A DNA stretch of 64,000 bases from Rotaria sordida. Its lineage: Eukaryota > Rotifera > Eurotatoria > Philodinida > Philodinidae. The stretch covers positions 124,001 to 188,000 of the forward strand of contig CAJNOL010000132.1 of the NCBI GenBank assembly GCA_905250125.1. Direction: 5' to 3'. Within the stretch, counting starts at the first letter, position 1; every line of letters begins with the position of its first letter. Of this stretch, positions 50,665-61,900 are shown piece after piece. Made by a program: the position numbers and the translations under genes. A model generated the notes under the pieces. The model ran no database searches, had not been told where the DNA came from, and worked only from the letters and a program-made list of their open reading frames with translations.

Positions 50665-51360
50665 CAGCCAAAATGGATGCTCTATTACCGAGATGACAAG
50701 TGTGCAAAAAAGACTTTTTCTCATAAAAAAATCCGTGAAAACTCGTTTTATTCACTTAGAATTGACCAAAAGTTCTGACCACAGCACTTTAAGGACCTTG
50801 CCGGATAAGGTGATCTATTCAGAAGTGAAAAATCAAATGTACCATGTTGTAGAGCTTTTTTGAGACACATCGATTAATATATAGTAAACTTGTTTTCGTA
50901 AGCCTTTGAAGAGACTAGAATCAGTTTACTGATAGATAATTACACACCGACACCCACACTCAGAAGACGACCAGACATGCTACGTATATGAGGTTATAGC
51001 CCGTCAAAAACTCTACAAAATCATATGTGAGAAAAATATTTTAAAAATACTTTCGACTAATACCAAGGATCACAGTACTTAGTAATTTATGATGCTTGGG
51101 TGTGGGTGTGAATGTGATTGTACAATCGTCTATCAGTGAATGGACTCTAGTTCCTTCAAAGTCTTATGAAAACAGGATTTACTATATACTATCCGACGCA
51201 CCTCAAAAAGTTCTACAACATGGTATATTTGATTTTTCACTTCTGAAGAGGTCACCTTATCCGACAAGATCCTCTAAATGCCATGGTCAGAACTTTTGGT
51301 CAACCACTAGTAGCATTCAACATCTGGAAAAGAAATCGTCCATTTTGATTGAAATTTGCA
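50665..51360. repeat. large inverted-repeat element, intergenic
   Basis: Arms of about 270-300 bases (50665-50963 and 51090-51360) are inverse copies. The best part (about 50760-50938 against 51115-51295) is near 85-90% alike: TTGACCAAAAGTTCTGACCA against TGGTCAGAACTTTTGGTCAA, and AGAAGTGAAAAATCAAATGT against ATATTTGATTTTTCACTTCT. The inner ends carry CACCCACAC and GTGTGGGTGTG. No transposase frame. Confidence 0.85.
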
Positions 51361-51510
51361 GGATATTATAAGGGTCATGAGATCGATGTTAGGCAAAATT
51401 TTAGATTAAAATTCCTTGATTTGATTTTGCTCGTAATACCTTGCAATCAATAGGTGAGGAAATCAGTAAGATGATCATAACTGAAGAACAAGGACCTAAT
51501 GAAAAGAATC
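51340..51510. repeat. solo arm related to the 19.7-20.3 kb element
   Basis: This stretch, adjoining the 50.7-51.36 kb element, follows the right arm of the 19.7 kb element block by block: GGATATTATAAGG(G/A), then CATGAGATC (CAATGAGGTC there), TACCTTGCAATCAATAG (ATCCTGCAATAGAC), CAGTAAGATGATCATAACTG (CAGTAAAATGATCATAACTC) and AAGAACAAG. Confidence 0.65.
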
Positions 51511-52318
51511 CTTTAAGGATTTGTATCTACACTATGAGCCCTACCTATGAGCAAAATGTGAACCTAAACGGAGTGTATCAGTTGGTGGAGTTCTCTCGTA
51601 AGTTGCATTTTATCGAAAGAAAACTATTTTCGGCTATGTTTTTTCTCTATTACTCTTCTCAATAGTCAATAAACAAGTAGATATATAAATATAATTTAGC
51701 ATTTAGCACTGACTATATAGTAAAAGCATAATAATTACAATGCGATTCTTCTTCTTCAATTTTTACAATATCAACATTTGCCTGTTCTTCTAGATATGTT
51801 TCAGCTTTGCTAAACAATTCGTTGTTTTTTTTTATTTAGTTAGTCTTGTTACCCTTGCTCTTATCGTTCTTTCACGAAATTTCACCAGTCAAATATTATA
51901 ACTAATCTTATTACGTATTGAAATTACATGTACTCTTCCCTTCTACTTAGTCTTTTCTCCTTCAAAAATCAATATTGATTATATGTGTTAATACAATTAA
52001 AATGTATTTTATAGAAACATGCGACAACGTACTAAGCTTCAATTGCAAATATTCTATTTTTAAAATGAAAAAAAACGCACTTTGTTGCTTCTCTTATTTG
52101 AATTATGAAAATATAGCTCCAAAAAGTATATACCACTGATGTATAGATAACTCTTTCGTCTTTCATTTTCAATTAGATATGATATCTGTGCCCTTTTGCT
52201 TCGAGTACCTTGATAAAACTTGAATGTTAGACCGCATAGAACAAAGTTCTATTCGTAGTGAACTTTGTAAATCATTTACAATTTTTGTTTTGATTTATTC
52301 ATTATTATAGAACTGAAA

Positions 52319-54516
52319 ATGTTACCAACTGAGATGGCACTTCCGAATGGAAATCAATCACAAATGTATTTCTTATCATCGAATATAAATAAACATATTT
52401 CATCCAAACAACATCACCCTAGACATGTTGATCATCATATTCATTCAACGCTAGCACACGAATATATGGTTCCTTTCAAAACTGAGCAGGATATAAATAA
52501 TAAAATGATGACATTTGGATATCATTTACAACCTGGTCAATATCTAGCCAATTACAACAGCAATCTTCATCAAACTCTACCATTATCCATTTCCTTAAAC
52601 TCTGAATTTCCTTCTCTGGAATCTAGCGCATCTGCACAAACCTTCAATTCAATTTTAATGACGGAAACAACAGCAAAAATGCAATTATCAGAGCTGAATC
52701 CATCGTTAAAGAATATATTTTGTGAAAGACCTCTATCTGACGTATCAACTCAGGAAACAAAATATGAAAATCTGTTCCAACCATGCTTCGTTACACGTGA
52801 ACAGAATACGTTGGCACAGCCTTGTTCTTTACCACCAGTATCTTTATCATCAACAACAACATCTGGTATTCCACCGATCAAAATAAAACGAAGTAAAAGA
52901 ATACACGACTCATAAATTCACTAAAAAGCCATTGGTTCCATGGAGTTTCGACAATCGGAATTTCAACAATATTGTCGAGGTTCCGCAATTGTCGAAATTC
53001 TTTCGGAATTACGATAATAACCATTGTTGCTAGGTGTTTTATTTCCCATTTTCCACCGATATTTGGACAATATTTGCAGTAGATAGAACCACACTCAATT
53101 AGTTAAAACTTAATAAGGGCAGGATGTGGGTGTGATTGAAGACAAGCTCCACACCTACACCCTAAAACACCCATTAATACTAATAGTTGCCGTATTTCTG
53201 GTAGATATTGGACAGTAAAATATACAGAATTATTATTATCGTAATTCCATGAGAATTTTGGCAATTACGGAGTTCTAACAATATTATCGAATTTCCGATA
53301 GAATTTCAAAATTTTTTGAAATGCTACTGGAATTTTGCATTGTCGAAAATTCAATTTACCAAGTCATGTATTGTGTAATTTAGAGTACACAAAGAGAGTG
53401 CACCGATCTACTGTAGAACAACAGCTATCTCAATGTCTAAATACTTCTGCTGAGTCAATATTTTCGAACTGCTGCTCGTCTTTGCCAGTGCCACCTAAGA
53501 TTGATACTCTTAAAAGACCTGATAAATATAAATTTCCAGTAGATTTAGTAAGAACACCAAATTTTACACCACAATCACAACCTAATTTAAGAATTTCATC
53601 GAATTCTTCATCAACTATGATTGATAATAAATCTAAACCGATCAGTGTTTCACAGTATTTATCATTATATTCTACGACTAACGCTTTTAAACGATATCAA
53701 ACATCGGGGCAACGTTTGATGTATCCGAAATTTGATCTTGAACAAAAAGTCATCAATAATTGTTCTACAAGCAATTTATTATACAATTTGCCTTATTACT
53801 TGACTGTTCCTCATGAACATCATTATATACTTACTTCTAATCCGATGTCCATAAATACACCATCTGGAATATATTCTCCTCTTTTACCGAAATTGAATGC
53901 TGCTTTTCCATTTCTGTCATTTTCAAATACTATAGAAAAAACGGCAGAAAAAAGAGGAGATTTACGAAAATCTCAAGTTGGTCTAAATTCTACAGCAAAC
54001 ATACTAATGGATAAAAAAATTTTGCTACCTATACATTCAATAACGAGAACATCCATTCTAAGAAGACGTCTACAAAAAAGATCGAAGACTGATGATCATC
54101 ATACAAAAACTTTAATAAAACTTATAAAACAAAGAAACAAATTGGCTGTTCTAAAATTCATGATACGAAAGCGAAAGCAACAACAACAACAAGTATCGAA
54201 GAAAAATATTCCTGCAGTTAAAATTGAAAAGGTTGTTGAACAAATGATTGATATTAATGTCCCAAAAACAATATCATTCGAGACAAAGTCACCAGATATT
54301 ATGGCACTTAACTTAAAAATTACTTTTAATACAGCTCAAAAAATAGAATCTATATCTTTGTATTATCAACAGCGGCATAAACCTGAAATTAAAAGAGAAT
54401 CAAGTTTCGTAGCATCAAATAATACGATTAACAAATTAGGTTTATTGATTGAAGCTATCAACTTTATTGAAACGCACAATGGGAATTCAAAACTCACACT
54501 GGAATCGATTGAATGA
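52319..54516 (+). CDS. orphan basic, low-complexity protein, 2 exons
   Basis: Exons 52319..52892 and 53384..54516 join in phase (one base plus two rebuild a Lys codon), giving 568 residues. An acceptor just before the ATG (tattatag, ending near 52311) suggests a 5' UTR intron. The N-terminus is His/Gln/Ser-rich without motifs. The C-terminal half has a strongly basic helical segment (ILRRRLQKRSKTDDHH and KFMIRKRKQQQQQ) that could serve nuclear import or nucleic-acid binding. A hydrophobic/polar helix follows (KLGLLIEAINFIETHNG). Cysteines are few and there is no zinc-finger pattern. I do not recognise the family; it may be lineage specific. The 491-base intron contains its own inverted repeat. 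Confidence 0.7.
52948..53302. repeat. inverted-repeat element filling most of an intron
   Basis: Arms at about 52948-53020 and 53231-53302 are inverse, roughly 75% alike. The inner anchor is GGAATTACGATAATA against TATTATCGTAATTCC; the outer part pairs CAACAATATTGTCGA with the complement of TCTAACAATATTATCGA. The spacer holds GATGTGGGTGTGATTG and a nearby CCACACCTACACCC that can also pair with it. Confidence 0.75.
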
Positions 54517-54862
54517 AAAACATCTTACGACAATAGTAAGCAAATGCACTTACATTTTTCAATGACTGACTATTGTTGATTCTGAAATCAAGAAAATTAT
54601 GTGCTCGTATACCTCCTATTTCACAGAATCCGACAACAGATATTTGTCTCGTATATTTGTTGATTAGATAGTTTTATTGAAAATTAATTATTGAGACAAT
54701 AATTCAAATAAATTGATTACTCAATGGACAAGAGAACTTCATATCACTTGCAAAGTTCTTTTAAGACTACAGCTTGTTTTGCACATCAAGCAATTTTTTA
54801 CTCAGAAACCACGACTAGTAAGATGTATCAATTCATAATCTTGAAACTTACTGAAATTTACA
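54517..54862. other. intergenic, no gene seen
   Basis: AT-rich sequence between the stop of the orphan gene and the mariner end. Nothing recognisable. Confidence 0.4.
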
Positions 54863-55540
54863 TAAGGTAGTCAAAAAATTCGTGCACTTTCAAATATTTA
54901 TTCATAGAAAAAAAAAAACATTTTGCTAATCAGTTTACAATAAATGTTCGAAGAAGTCCCATGATGTTCAATACAACGTTTCATCCTTTGAATCCACTTT
55001 TAGAATGCCTTTTGATATTCATGAACATGTATTGAATTGAGTTTCTTGATTAATGCTTTAGCCAAACTTTAGCATCTGAGTACGAATCAAGTTTACTTTT
55101 CAAACAACTCGACAATCGAAATTCTGAAGGAAAAAGATTAGGAAAGTGTGGTAGATGAGCCATAAAGTTTGATTTTTTCTTCTTGAACATAATTAAAAAC
55201 AATATACTTGATATGTGCTCTTGGACTATCATGATACAACTGAATGCCATTTATGGTGGATGACAGTCTTGTTTGTGCAACTTTTAACAAACCTTTTTAA
55301 ACATTCATCACGATAATATATGGTACTGATTAATATTCCAGAACGTAATTCATGAATAAGTAATGATCCATTTGTCATAAAAAAATTAACCAACATTGGT
55401 TCTCATTCGAATGATTGTCTTACTAATGTTAGGTGACCTTCTTCTTTTGCTATCCATGTTTTAGATTGTTCCTTTGATTTAAGTTTACGATGATAAATCA
55501 AAGTTTCGTCTTCCATGACTCTATCCAGATCCTGCGCGAG
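54863..55540 (-). pseudogene. mariner (Tc1/mariner) transposase relic, 5' truncated
   Basis: The minus strand contains, in family order but with stops and frame changes: RVMEDETLIYHRKLKSKEQS and KTWIA (first catalytic Asp region), HDSPRAHIKY (second Asp), LPHFPNLFPSEFRLSSCLKS (the third-Asp region, where the family has SPDLAPSD; here Asn and Glu replace the aspartates), and the C-terminal EYQKAFKKWIQRMKRCIEHHG, interrupted by a stop. A terminal repeat follows at 54865 (AGGTAGTCAAAAAATTCGTG) after a TA dinucleotide at 54863. The N-terminal DNA-binding half and the other terminal repeat are missing. At about 55540 the sequence changes to a GC-richer stretch of unknown origin. It is certainly inactive. 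Confidence 0.85.
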
Positions 55541-56302
55541 GGTCCAAGAAATGGGAGAATGTGAGGAGGGTCCCGAAGCAGCAAAGATTGGGGGACCCAA
55601 AATCTATTTCGCATCAGATCTGATATTATCCTTTCTCTTGTAACATAAATTGTAACAGTTTTACATGTAGCGAAAAGTTTTTGCAACCTTCTTAAAAATG
55701 CAACTTTCTCCGGCAAATTTTCAATTTAAAATATCAACATTTAATCAATTTTGTCACGTAATATTATCAAATCTAGAAATCGAACATAAAATTTTTTTAT
55801 TAAAATCATCAGACGAAGGTACAATTTCTTTCACTATTTTTATTAATTAAATTTCTTAATCTTCGATCATTATCATTAATTAATTTAAAAGATAATAATG
55901 CTGAACAATTCTTACATATGTTACCATTCTTATCGAATTTATATTATTTTTCTTTTACCGATTTGAAGTATAGAACTTCAGAAAAACTATTTGCGTTTCC
56001 AAAGTAGAAACTAAGTATTGTATCACTACGAGAGTTTAATTGTGCACATTGACTTTCAAAAAAATGTCAATTACACAATTAACACGTTCTTGTTGTGGTT
56101 TGTATGAATTATGCATGTGCATTATTCACAGAGCATCAATTTTAAAATATTTGAATACTGAATACTTCGGTAATAGTTTGTGTATAAGCGATTCATTGAA
56201 ACTTCTTGTTAGAAACGCTGTTTATTTAAAACAATTGATTGTGAATTATTGTATGTATAACTTTGAAATTCCCGAGCTATTGTTAAAACGTATATCGAAT
56301 TT

Positions 56303-56312
56303 NNNNNNNNNN
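56303..56312. other. assembly gap (10 N)
   Basis: Ten undetermined bases. A round-number gap usually marks a scaffold join of unknown true length, so continuity across it is not assured. It interrupts an open frame at 56040-56302. Confidence 0.98.
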
Positions 56313-57311
56313 CTACAGACCGATAACTCTTTCCATTGAAGAGTTATTCGAAAAACAACTACCTGCCTTTTATTTTGAAATGGACATTAGTTGAAGTAGA
56401 GAAACGAAGAGACAATAACGATTTGTTTGCTCGATTTTTTTTCTTTTTTTTTTAGAGAAAGATCGTGACCTAGTGTCCTGCAGCGGATGCAGTTTTTCAC
56501 ACAGCATCGAATGAGCATTGTTAGAGATCATTGATGTGATCATCGAAATGTCCTTGATTCTTTCTTCTCTTCTCTTCATCTTTGATATTATCGTGTGTTT
56601 CTCTTCTCTTCTTCTAACCATCTATATATATGTACAACATGCTACGGACATTTTAAGTATATAATCAAATAAAGAAAATTACAGCTCGTCGAAAAGAGTT
56701 AACAATCATATTTTCAACCCTCTTACGTAAGAATGCTAATGGAAAATAGCTGAATTTCTTAGAAAAAAGACTACTCTTTTCTATATAAAAAATGCAGAAA
56801 ATGCGAGTTTTTTTGTACATTCTTTAGGTGGTTTTCAGTAAATTTTATCCCAAAGAATGGTTCAAAAATTTTTTTAATATAAACATATGACACAAAAAAA
56901 TTCACGGAGTGAAGATCCTGCTTAACAGTGAATACTTCAGGTAGACAGCGGACGATATCGCGATGTATTACTATTTTTCATTATTTTTGACGGTATACAA
57001 ACGCAATCACATGGCCAATATAATATTTCCTATTCTGTGAAGCGAAAAATCGTTCTTTCGCTGTTCTATTGCTCGAAGCGTAACTTTTCAAGCGTTCTTC
57101 TTACCAATCAAGCACTTTTTCTTTTTTTATGTAAATAGAGACACTATGGATACGCTTCAATAACCTCTGAGGAGAGGTTCTTCACACTTTTTTCTCTTCG
57201 AACTACATGCTACATAGGGGCACGAATAAAGCTGTACAATTACAATCATTCATTACTCCCCGAAAATAAACTAACCATCCTTCCTCAATCGTTAACCATT
57301 GACACTAAAAA

Positions 57312-57506
57312 ATGGTACGCATCAAGGTAATAATTTGCATTATTGTTCTGTTGGTAATTGCCATTGTATACTTTATTTACCTGACTACAAAGTATAGTAT
57401 CTGTGACGAAGATACATATCACCGGTGGCGTGGAAGCAGTGCTTTTTTTTGTATCCTAATCAACGACGAAAAATACAAGACCTACCTTTTCGAATATCCA
57501 ATGTAG
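57312..57506 (+). CDS. possible small membrane-anchored protein or first exon
   Basis: A 64-codon frame starting MVRIKVIICIIVLLVIAIVY has a clear N-terminal hydrophobic helix with basic residues in front, like a signal anchor, followed by a polar tail with two cysteines. The ATG follows an A-rich stretch. It could be a real small protein, the first exon of a type II membrane protein, or chance in AT-rich DNA. No homology recognised. Confidence 0.25.
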   Translation: MVRIKVIICIIVLLVIAIVYFIYLTTKYSICDEDTYHRWRGSSAFFCILINDEKYKTYLFEYPM

Positions 57507-58177
57507 TTGCGATTAGTAAAAAAGGGGCTACTATGAAGATGCAGTTACGGAAAGTTGAAACCGTATAGAACCTTATCTGGAAGTGCACCTGTAGATATTA
57601 ATTATGATCACGAATCGCTCAAAAATATTGTAAGGAACTTATAAGCAGAACTTTTTCTACTGAGCCATTTGGACTAAAATTTTGGCAATGATAATCGGCT
57701 GGATACGTAATTGTGATAGAGAGAAGAATAGGATCTCTGGACCTTCTAGTATTTTAATGAATGAGAAGTGAAATGATTTGTTTTGACTTGTTTGTAGCTT
57801 GATGATCTTAAAGGAATGAAAGAAGAATTTATTCATTTTCTAGCATTAGCATCTAGCCACACGAATACCCGGACGACTAATGAGTAGTTTTATATGAGAT
57901 AACGAAATTCGTCCCATCACTATAATAGAAGAAAATAATATATGTAACGCAAAGTAGCTGAGAGAGAAGGCACGTGTTTATATGCATGCAAATTTCGACG
58001 GTATTTCTTCATACTTTTACACATATATAACTAGTTATTGTCACTTGCTGCGTCGTTTATGGCTTGCGAAGAACATATCTATTGCTATTTATATTTCATA
58101 GATCATACATTACATTTATCATCTTATTTCAGAAGAAAGTAAGAAGATTAATTCTACAATCAATTAAACTATACAAT

Positions 58178-58962
58178 ATGAATGATCTTCCCATATCATT
58201 ATTTTTATCATCACGTGCTATAGACTTAACCCATGTCATTACTGAAAGCATGCCAACATGGGAAGAAGGTCAAGGTTTTTCCCAAAAACAAACACATTTT
58301 GCAGATGTTGATGGTTTTGCTATACATCAATTGACTTTTAAGAAAGCCGGTATAGGTACTCATTTTGATAGTGCTGCACATTTTTTTCAAGGAAAACGCT
58401 ACGTATGTACCATAATACCATTCTATTTAACCCATAATCGCTATTATCATTTCGTCAGGTACATGAGTATCCAATTGCAGAATTAATATCACCAGCAGCT
58501 GTAATTAATGTTACTCAGCAAAGTGAACGTGATAGAGATTATCAAGTTACACAACAGGATATTATCAATTGGGAAAAAACACATGGCAGTATACAGAACG
58601 GTTCATTTGTTATTGCTAATACTGGTTGGAGCAAATACTGGAATGACCCGAAAAAGTTTATAGGTCTTGATGAAAAGAAGGTACGACATTTTCCTGGATG
58701 GGGACAAGAAGCCGCACAATATTTGCTTGATAAGGGTGTACGTGGTTTGGGTATCGATGTCGCTAGTATTGATGCTGGTAATAACAATACATTTGGTGCT
58801 CATCATGTCTTTTTAAAAGCGGATAAATACTTGGTAGAGAATATCAATATTGGTACGGAAAATAGCAATACATTACCGGATGTTGGTGCAACTATATTTA
58901 TCTTACCAATACCGATCGAAAATGGTAGTGAAGCACCAGCAAGAATCATAGCATATGCATAA
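58178..58962 (+). CDS. cyclase-family (kynurenine formamidase-like) hydrolase, 2 exons
   Basis: Exons 58178..58402 and 58459..58962 (56-base intron, phase 0) encode 242 residues. The start at MNDLPISLFL is preferred because it sits just before the conserved AIDLTHVITESMPTW. The frame is open upstream to about 58064, and an acceptor at about 58130 suggests a 5' exon. Family features: DLTH near the N-terminus, GTHFDSAAHFF (H62, D64, H68) of the metal site, GLGIDVASIDAG, the HHVFL segment and the C-terminal LPDVGATIFILPIPI with a closing PAR. PF04199 members hydrolyse N-formylkynurenine or related amide and lactam substrates with Zn or Mn. The usual first metal His (HxGTHxD) is Gly58 here. No signal peptide follows from the preferred start, so it is probably cytosolic. 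The substrate is not predictable. Confidence 0.88.
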
Positions 58963-61900
58963 AACTGAACGCTTTTCTAACTGAAATTATTATTCTATAT
59001 AACGCAACCTAGTTATAGAACTAATTATGGAACTAACCAGAACACTGCATCTATTACAGGAAAGAATAAATCTTTGCAACGTCGAACGTATCATTTGGAT
59101 TTTTGCTCAACTATACACTTCGCTGTTACTCAACAGTTAGTGACTAAAGCGGGACAGCTTGTCGTTCAGTGAAAAATAATTGGTTCTTGTTTCAAATCTT
59201 GTTCATTGAAAAAAGGCTCTTATTCTATAACAGAAGAACTAACACTTAAATTATTCAATTCTACTTCATTTTCTTTCACCTGTTGACGAAGATTTAAAAA
59301 ATAGTTGTTTTACTAATAGAAATACTGTTTCAGTCTTTTGATTTAAGGTATATGCAATACGCAGAGAGGTTTATTTTTCCAATTGGATAGCACAATATTG
59401 ATTGAACCTTGTAAAATATTTCTTCGCAAATCAGTGATCGCCGTGGTGTGTGACTGTAAATCTCAACGCACATAGAAAATAAAAGGAGTTAATGAAATTC
59501 AATTCCAGCAGAGCATATGTCGACATAGTTTTCTATATGGAAATGTAGAGCTTTCTTTGCTCTATCCGATGCTGTACTTTGTTTTTTTTTAAATAAGATT
59601 ACCCGGTTAATTGAAACCGAGCCCACAAAAACTGGCAATTCAATCTGGACCCCACTCCCGTTATTTGAAATCAAAACAATTTATATCATCTAAATTATAT
59701 ATTTTTGTTACACTATGAATATCAGGAGTAGAAAGCTTACCATCGTCTTATGTAGATAGAGGGTTAAATTTAGAACAACGCATTATGTTAATTTTGGTTT
59801 GATGCATTCTTGTTTAGTGAGATACATAATCATTTTGTTGTTGGAACTACAATAAGCTTGTTTACTCTTGCTATTTATAATGTAACAAAGGTAAAAAGTT
59901 TACGATATATAATCCGTTGTGATTTTAAATAGTTATAAGAGTTTGGCACAGAGAGAGAGAGAGTCCCTACAAATCCATTTTGTAAAAACAACTTTTATGT
60001 TCTTCAATGCGTAAATAAGCTAGTATAAGATCGTCTATCTGCGTATTTTCTGACTCCCTGTTCTTGAGATCATCACCACAGAAAATGACAACTTTCGACT
60101 GCGTATGTCTATTAAGTAAAAGAAGAAAATTCGCAAAAGACTACATAAATGCGGTGCGAAGCGATCTCAGTTTTCAGCAATGAAGTTTCAATTAACATAA
60201 GAACGAAAAACGATTCCATCTAGAGTCGATCTTGTCTTGTTGAAAGTTTTCATTATTTCTCATGTTCACAATAATTGACTGAAGACTTGCTTACCACTTT
60301 TTATTATTTCTGGTAAAAGATGAAGACCAAATCGTCAAAATTATCGTTTTGGGAAACTTACTGAAGATGCACGAAAACTCATATTGAAGATTCAAAAACC
60401 TTTGTGTCATCTTAAGCCATGAATATCCCTGACATAGTTGGCACGAATTTCTAGCGACTCGCTGTTCTGTAGAACATCGCGACACAAAGTATAGATATTA
60501 TTACAGCAAAAAACATGCAAATTATGCAGGCCGAGTGCGTACACGACTGACTACATAAATGCTGTGCTTCACACTCCATTAAAATGACTTATGAAAATAT
60601 ATGAGCTCGTTATGTTGAATTGAGTTCATTATATGTAGCTGCATGTGCAAAACCAAACAGTGAATGAATAGTTTGGAGACAAGGTCACGACATATTCTGG
60701 CTGGAATATATTTATGGGGTAGAGTGTGCGAAGCTATAGCTAGCGACACATTTTATTTTAGTGTATAACCTTATCCATAAGCAGTAGTTAATTCACCATG
60801 AATTTTTGTTGCAGTTAGATCTAATAACAAACGAGGTTTTATATATGATCGTATACACAGTTTTTTCATTTGAAAATAGAGATGACGAAAACATTCATTA
60901 AGAATTTGTTGCAATAGATATTTGTAAAACTTCGTATTAGTGATTTAGTACATAGCGGATATCTCTACTAGACAAAGCCAGTATTATGAATAAAAACAAT
61001 GAAGATGAAATTTTAAAATGCTACTACGAGAAATTTTTGATGATCCTTTGTATAATCCAGCTGGGTTTTTTATGCATAATTTCATAAAATATTTAATGAT
61101 ATCTTAGAAAATAACGAAAATACAAACTAAAATATGATGAGATTATAAACTGTTGAAGAGCTATTAGTGCTAAAAAACTAAATCAATCCAGACAAATGTA
61201 ACTTATTTCTAACACTAGTATATAGATTGAAAACACATTTATTTTCTAGAAGTATAGAACTATAATTTTTTCTATTTGAACTAGGATTGTTACTATTATT
61301 TTAATTAAAAACTAGGTACATACAACTGATCTTTCATTTATAAAAAAACAATACCATTATTTATATTAAGAGGAAACGTTTATTTTCTATTGACATCTAG
61401 TCATATTTTTTTGCTGTATTCAAGACATTTTACTTAGCAGCAACTATGTCGAAAATTACAGTTCAAATAAGTTACAAATTTCCCATGTTTTTTATGTGAT
61501 TGTTAAACTGATTCTATCGAACCAGAAGGTATTTATTAAAAGATATATTCAATGAATGGCTGAACAATTTTAATTAGAATATATAAAAAGAAACCTTGCT
61601 TATAAGTCTTGACAACATCGAATACCAAGAGAGTGCATGCTTTTTTTTAGGAACCTTCTTGATTAGAACTAATTCGAAGACACAATAGAAACTATAATTT
61701 TGTAATTATAAAATCTGTCAACAAGTTTTATATATAGTGTTTCGACGAGAGAAATGAACGAACACAAAAATTTTCTGTAAAAGATTAAAATAAGTCATCT
61801 ATCTAATTATCTATGCCGATAGGAAGAAAACCGGTAATAAAACAGATTTTAAACACTTAATTTTTAATTAAATCGATTTTTGCTTCCATCCAATTATAGT

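Larger units (their letters stand above)
48514..52318. other. intergenic downstream of teneurin, repeat-rich
   Basis: It starts with the teneurin 3' end and a short AAAAC tandem near 48,580-48,602. It contains a dispersed repeat copy at 49.11-49.38 kb and a large inverted-repeat complex at 50.66-51.6 kb. No gene was recognised. Confidence 0.5.
55541..58177. other. intergenic, with a GC-rich patch, possible LRR remnant and a sequence gap
   Basis: 55541-55720 is GC-richer (GAGGGTCC and GGGGGACCC runs) and abuts the mariner relic. 55720-56302 contains a broken plus-strand frame whose open part (LKYLNTEYFGNSLCISDSLK) has a leucine-rich-repeat look; it runs into the gap at 56303. A 64-residue ORF at 57312..57506 is listed separately. 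The rest shows no gene. Confidence 0.4.
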
